Assembly: GCA_028287685.1 (NCBI GenBank)
Contig: JAQBPE010000313.1
Span: forward strand, 1 to 41,771
DNA from: Cyanobacteria bacterium RYN_339
Lineage (GTDB): Bacteria > Cyanobacteriota > Sericytochromatia > S15B-MN24 > JAQBPE01
Length of the DNA stretch: 41,771 nt
Direction of reading: 5' to 3'
Shown: positions 38,405-41,771 of the stretch, one piece after another
Position numbering within the stretch: the stretch's first letter is position 1
Layout: every line of letters begins with the position of its first letter
The notes under the pieces: generated by a model
The model's input: only the letters and a program-made list of their open reading frames with translations
Told to the model about the DNA's origin: nothing
Database searches by the model: none
Translations under genes and position numbers: made by a program

Positions 38405-39834
38405 CGAACGCGGACGAGCTGCTGGCGTGGTTCCGCACCTACGCGGAGCGCCGCCTGAACAGCCGACTGGCCGACGAGCGCCGCACGATTCCGCCCTACG
38501 TGGTGCTGGATCTGGGCAACCAGGGCTTCTTGGGGCTGCAAGCGCCGGAGGCCGTGGGCGGCCTGGCTTTGCCGACGACGGAGCTGGTGCGCGTATTAGA
38601 ACAAGTTTCAGCCGTCGATATGACCCTGGCCCTGCTGCTCGGAGTCCACAATGGTCTGGGCATCCGGCCGATCCAGCAGTACGGCCAGCCCGCCCTGCAA
38701 GCCCGGCTGCTGCCTCGCCTCGCCACCGGCCGCGAGCTGGCCGCGTTCGCGCTCACGGAGCCCGGCGCCGGGTCGCACCCCCTGGCCATGCAGGCCACCG
38801 CGCGGCGCGTGGAGGGCGGCTGGCGGGTAGACGCGCACAAACATTGGATCGGGCTGGGGTCGTGGGCCGGCGTCGTCACTGTGGTTGCCAAAACGGTGGA
38901 TCCGCCGGGCGTGGTGGCCCTTGCCGTCCTGGCGGACAACCCGGGGCTGGTGCAAGGTCCGGAGGCGCTGACGATGGGCGTGCGGGGCCTGGTCCAGAAC
39001 ACCGTCTACCTGCGAGATGCCTTCGTGCCGGACGAGGCCGTGCTCGGCCGACCGGGCGGCGGCCTGGCCGTGGCCCAAGATGCCATGATGGTGAGCCGGC
39101 TGGGCATCGCGGCCGTGGCGTTGGGCGGCCTGAAGCGTTGCGCCCAGCTCATGGCCCGCTATGCCACGCGGCGGATGGTCGGCACCGGCCGGTTGCTCGA
39201 CAACGCCGTGACCCGGGCCATCCTGGAAGATACGGTCGGCGCGATCGCCGCCGGCGAGGCGTTGGTCCGCTGGACGGCTCGCCTGGCCGATGGTCCGGAC
39301 CCGGTGCCCCAGGAGCTCTACCTGGCCTGCAAGATCGCCCTGCCGGAGTTGCTGGGCCGCGCGGTCGACGGCCTGACCCAGTTGCTGGGCGGCCGTGGCT
39401 ACGTGGAAGCCAACGGCGTGCCGCAACTGCTGCGCGACGCGCGGTTGTTGCGCGTGTTCGAAGGGCCCACGGAGACGTTGTTGGTGCACCTGGGCACCCT
39501 GGCGAACGGTCGGCCGAAGGGTTGCAGGGCCTTGCTGCCGGCGGACCTGGCCGAGGAAGCCCTGGGTGCCTGCGTCGTGGGCGATGACCTCGTGTGGAGC
39601 GACTTCCGGGCCGGCCAGGTGATGGTGGCCGCCTTGCTGTTGGCGGCGGGCGGTCCTGCTTCCTGGGCCCGCCAGAACTTCGACCGCGCCTGCCGGCCAA
39701 TTGCCGCCCCGGTCTTACCCGTCGAAGCCCTGTGCGCCACGATCGATGGCTACAAAGACGCCATCGGCGACGTCGAGCAGACCCTGCCCGGGGAGGATTC
39801 CCTGCGCGATCCGTTGCTTCGGCGCGACCCCTAA
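38401..39834 (+). CDS. Acyl-CoA-dehydrogenase-like flavoprotein
   Basis: A 477-aa enzyme of the acyl-CoA dehydrogenase family, which forms an alpha,beta double bond with FAD. Visible are AFALTEPGAGSHPLAM (substrate/flavin loop), HKHWIGLGSWAG, the long helical C-domain, and RVFEGPTETLLVHLG near residue 363 with Glu in the catalytic-base place. A C-terminal tail of about 100 residues extends beyond the normal length. Located directly after ACP and FAAL with a GTGA overlap, it probably acts on the ACP-bound chain, as related dehydrogenases in natural-product clusters do. Last gene of the operon. Its TAA overlaps the stop of the convergent flavoprotein. Confidence 0.9.
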   Translation: MTNADELLAWFRTYAERRLNSRLADERRTIPPYVVLDLGNQGFLGLQAPEAVGGLALPTTELVRVLEQVSAVDMTLALLLGVHNGLGIRPIQQYGQPALQARLLPRLATGRELAAFALTEPGAGSHPLAMQATARRVEGGWRVDAHKHWIGLGSWAGVVTVVAKTVDPPGVVALAVLADNPGLVQGPEALTMGVRGLVQNTVYLRDAFVPDEAVLGRPGGGLAVAQDAMMVSRLGIAAVALGGLKRCAQLMARYATRRMVGTGRLLDNAVTRAILEDTVGAIAAGEALVRWTARLADGPDPVPQELYLACKIALPELLGRAVDGLTQLLGGRGYVEANGVPQLLRDARLLRVFEGPTETLLVHLGTLANGRPKGCRALLPADLAEEALGACVVGDDLVWSDFRAGQVMVAALLLAAGGPASWARQNFDRACRPIAAPVLPVEALCATIDGYKDAIGDVEQTLPGEDSLRDPLLRRDP

Positions 39835-40991
39835 TCCCCGAGAATCGCCTCGGCAACGCGCTTGGCGCTTGCTACCGCGCATTCGTTGGAGCCGGTCGAA
39901 CCGAAGTACGAGCCGCAGAAGTACCGGCCCACCGCCCCGTTCAGCGCGGCGAGCCCGTCACGCGCCGCGACCGCCTCCGGTGGCGAAGCCGGGTGATCGT
40001 AATCTATGCGCGCGACTTCTAGCCGGGGATCGATCAACCCGGTGAACCCGCGTGGTCCCACGGTGACGAGCGCATCGGTCGCCACTCCCTGGATCCGTGC
40101 CACGTCCCAAGTAACAAAGGAATTTTCGCCCCGCACACGGTAGTTGTACTCGCGGCGCACCTCGCCCAAGACGGCAGCATCCGTGTGCACGACGGAGGTC
40201 GAGCGGTGATAGGGGAAGCTCGCTAGGGTGGCCTGCTCTGCCGCGGTTGGATCGGCCAGGAGGGCAAGCGCGCGGTCGGCATGCGTTGCCAGCACTACCG
40301 CGTCGTAGGCGCGGCCATCGACCGTCGTGCCGGCCACCTGCGCGACTGCATGGCCGGTCAGCACCTGCGCGTCCAGTGCGCCGACCAGGCGGGAAAGCCA
40401 GGCATCGGTCGACGGCACCACCCGCTCGAACGGCTCCTGGTGCGCGGTTGTGAAGAAGCGGTCGAGCATGTCCGCCACGGTGCGCACCGACATGGCCAGC
40501 ACCTCCGCCGGCTGGAAGCCCCACAGCGCCGCGATCGACGGCAGCAGGACGTAGCGGGCAACGCCCGCCTCGTAGCCGCGCTCGGCCAGGAACGCGTCCA
40601 GCCGGACGTTGGGCAGGCGGCCCCGGATGACGCGCGCGACCAGGTCGGCCAGGTGGGCGCGGCCGGCCGCGGGGAGGCGATCGCCGAACAGGGTGAACCA
40701 GGCCTGGTTATCGAAGCACCAACCCGCATCCTCGTCCCAGATGCTCAGCCCAACGCCCGTCGGCGCCGTTTCGACGCCGAAGGCGTCAAGCAGCGCCACC
40801 AGCTCCGGGTACTTCGAGCGGTGCAAGGCCAGGAAGCCGGTCTCCACGGGCACGCCGGCTACCGTCACGGCATGGACATGGCCGCCGAGCCGCGGCGCCG
40901 CTTCGTACAGCGTGACCCGACAATTCCCCTTGAGGTAGTAGGCACAGGCCAGGCCGGCGATCCCGCCCCCAACGATTGCGATATCTTTCAT
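39831..40991 (-). CDS. COG2907-type FAD oxidoreductase, copy 2
   Basis: A 386-aa flavoprotein with the same fold as the copy at 33687: IAIVGGGIAGLACAYYL (GxGxxG), LYEAAPRLGGHVHAV for FAD ribose, VVLATHADRALALL in the middle and RYFCGSYFGSTGSNECAVASA at the end. The C-terminal Cys-rich motif differs from copy 1 (NYLGNGFHEDA). The two are paralogues, not recent duplicates. ATG at 40991 was chosen because TTTAGGA lies about 8 nt upstream; longer starts at 41000 or 41027 would overlap that site. It is convergent to the six-gene operon and probably works on the same acyl chain. Confidence 0.85.
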   Translation of the reverse strand: MKDIAIVGGGIAGLACAYYLKGNCRVTLYEAAPRLGGHVHAVTVAGVPVETGFLALHRSKYPELVALLDAFGVETAPTGVGLSIWDEDAGWCFDNQAWFTLFGDRLPAAGRAHLADLVARVIRGRLPNVRLDAFLAERGYEAGVARYVLLPSIAALWGFQPAEVLAMSVRTVADMLDRFFTTAHQEPFERVVPSTDAWLSRLVGALDAQVLTGHAVAQVAGTTVDGRAYDAVVLATHADRALALLADPTAAEQATLASFPYHRSTSVVHTDAAVLGEVRREYNYRVRGENSFVTWDVARIQGVATDALVTVGPRGFTGLIDPRLEVARIDYDHPASPPEAVAARDGLAALNGAVGRYFCGSYFGSTGSNECAVASAKRVAEAILGD

Positions 40992-41056
40992 TAAAGCCAT
41001 CCTAAAGTCAGTCGAAGGATCGCACAAGTTGGGCCGTTCCGCGCGACAACCTTCCT

Positions 41057-41771
41057 ATGATTGCGCCGATTTCTCGTTCCACGCCCATCATCCCGACAAC
41101 CGCGCCGCAGAACGCGTTGGCCCCGGCGCCCGGCGCCAGGGCGCCCAGCACCGCGCAGGTGATCGCTACCTGGTCCAAAGACTGGCAGACCGCCCTGCAC
41201 CCGCGCTCCGCCGTCGACCAGGCCACCTTGAACCAGCATGCCCAGGACGTGATCCGCGAGATCCAGCAGGCCTTCGCGGGCGACGGCCCCAAGCAGCGCG
41301 CCCAGCACGCCAAGGCGGTCTACACCACCACCAACGCCAGCTTCCGCTCGGCGGCCGACCTCGATCCCGCCCTGGCCCATGGCCCCTTCGCGGCCGGCAA
41401 CAAGCTGCGGGCGATCGTGCGCATTTCCAACGTGTCGGGCAAGGCCGAGGGCGATGACGCCAAGGACCTGCGCGGCATCGCGATCCGGCTGACGGACGAC
41501 CAGGGCCACGTCCAGGACTTGTTGATGAACACCTCGGCGGAGTTCATGGCCAAGGACGCCCCCGCGGCCCTGGTAGGCGCCGAGGCGCGTGGCGTCGGCC
41601 TGAAGGCCATCGTCCGGGGCATCCTGCATGGCCAGGTCGGCCCGATCGCCGCGGTCAAGATGATCATCGCCGGCAAGCGCGTCGCCTCCGACCACACCAG
41701 CATCGCGGCCCATTCGTTCTGGAGCCGCACTCCCTTCCAACTCGGCGACCACGCGGTCAAGCTGCGCCTCG
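41057..41771 (+). CDS. Catalase-fold heme protein, truncated at window end
   Basis: At least 238 residues are inside the window; the 3' end is missing. The sequence resembles minimal catalase-related heme proteins (the family with coral allene oxide synthase and small peroxidases): QHAKAVYTTTNASF, LAHGPFAAGNKLRAIVRISN, DLRGIAIRLTD, DLLMNTSAEFMAKD and HSFWSRTPFQLGD. The place of the distal catalytic His (usually HAKAHG) is HAKAVY here, so it may not be a normal catalase. The proximal Tyr would be past the edge. The start region has no clear ribosome binding site. It is divergent from the copy 2 flavoprotein (65 bp apart) and could process lipid hydroperoxides of the cluster. Confidence 0.7.
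   Translation, partial: MIAPISRSTPIIPTTAPQNALAPAPGARAPSTAQVIATWSKDWQTALHPRSAVDQATLNQHAQDVIREIQQAFAGDGPKQRAQHAKAVYTTTNASFRSAADLDPALAHGPFAAGNKLRAIVRISNVSGKAEGDDAKDLRGIAIRLTDDQGHVQDLLMNTSAEFMAKDAPAALVGAEARGVGLKAIVRGILHGQVGPIAAVKMIIAGKRVASDHTSIAAHSFWSRTPFQLGDHAVKLRL

Larger units (their letters stand above)
3882..40684. repeat. Dispersed HIP1 palindromes GCGATCGC
   Basis: By eye I count 18 copies, starting at 3882, 11445, 13536, 16661, 16937, 19607, 21944, 22250, 23051, 24899, 27493, 29209, 34800, 36915, 37143, 38273, 39241 and 40677. Fifteen are the longer form GGCGATCGCC. Almost all lie in genes. HIP1 is a known hallmark of many cyanobacterial genomes. Confidence 0.8.

Noticed and set aside
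25363-41771. Ladderane or PUFA synthase cluster
   Set aside because: No radical SAM enzyme or multiple ketosynthases of ladderane type are present, and no multidomain AT/KR/DH proteins of PUFA synthases are present.
1-41771. Insertion sequences, integrases, attachment sites, tRNA or rRNA genes
   Set aside because: I looked for transposase or recombinase motifs, terminal inverted repeats with target duplications and tRNA cloverleafs, and found none I could support.

Overview
The window is a GC-rich bacterial chromosome segment with tightly packed genes. Three signs point to the cyanobacterial lineage but away from oxygenic phototrophs: a Ycf23 homologue at the left end (a family known from cyanobacteria and plastids), about 18 copies of the cyanobacterial palindrome GCGATCGC (HIP1), and a flagellin gene with a sigma-28-like promoter. 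Photosynthetic cyanobacteria do not make bacterial flagella, so the best guess is a non-photosynthetic relative (Sericytochromatia/Melainabacteria-like). This is an inference and cannot be proven from one window.

Layout. 1-3.0 kb: housekeeping genes (ycf23 with promoter and terminator, lysS overlapping a KDPG-aldolase gene). 3.1-9.9 kb: unknowns, an exonuclease/endonuclease/phosphatase-fold protein, a two-gene minus-strand unit (1071-aa beta-rich/TPR protein plus 466-aa coiled coil), and a 120-aa orphan. 9.9-12.7 kb: a minus-strand operon of a tandem-GNAT protein, a divergent tryptophan-2,3-dioxygenase-like protein and a kynureninase-like PLP enzyme. 12.7-14.3 kb: a sensor-kinase-like protein that has lost its phosphoacceptor histidine. 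14.6-21.0 kb: a small membrane protein, flagellin, a DUF2993-like protein and a large NHL-repeat lipoprotein. 21.1-25.1 kb: a UPF0324 permease, a TIM-barrel protein and a secreted GH1 beta-glucosidase.

25.4-41.8 kb is a dense lipid-biosynthesis region. A minus-strand pair encodes a ketosynthase fused to a truncated chain-length-factor-like domain and an MMPL/RND lipid exporter. Next come a membrane TPR-like protein and a PlsC acyltransferase. A minus-strand trio encodes a histidine-rich membrane protein, a CarF/PEDS1/Kua-type lipid desaturase and a methyltransferase of the phthiotriolone type. A plus-strand operon of six genes, each overlapping the next by 4 nt, encodes a COG2907 flavoprotein, a stearoyl-type desaturase, a cyclopropane-synthase-type methyltransferase, an acyl carrier protein, a fatty-acyl-AMP ligase and an acyl-CoA-dehydrogenase-like enzyme. 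A second COG2907 flavoprotein converges on it, followed by a catalase-fold gene cut by the window end. Read together, the genes suggest that a fatty acid is activated, loaded on a dedicated carrier protein, desaturated, methylated or cyclopropanated, possibly extended, attached to a lipid headgroup and exported. I do not recognise this combination as a known pathway, and it is the best candidate for an undescribed system here.

Two intergenic regions (about 14.33-14.62 and 25.06-25.36 kb) share an AT-rich motif family (CAGATAA-N6-TTATCTG palindromes and TTATCTGGATCG half-sites). The second also carries an orphan plus-strand intrinsic terminator, which suggests a small RNA.
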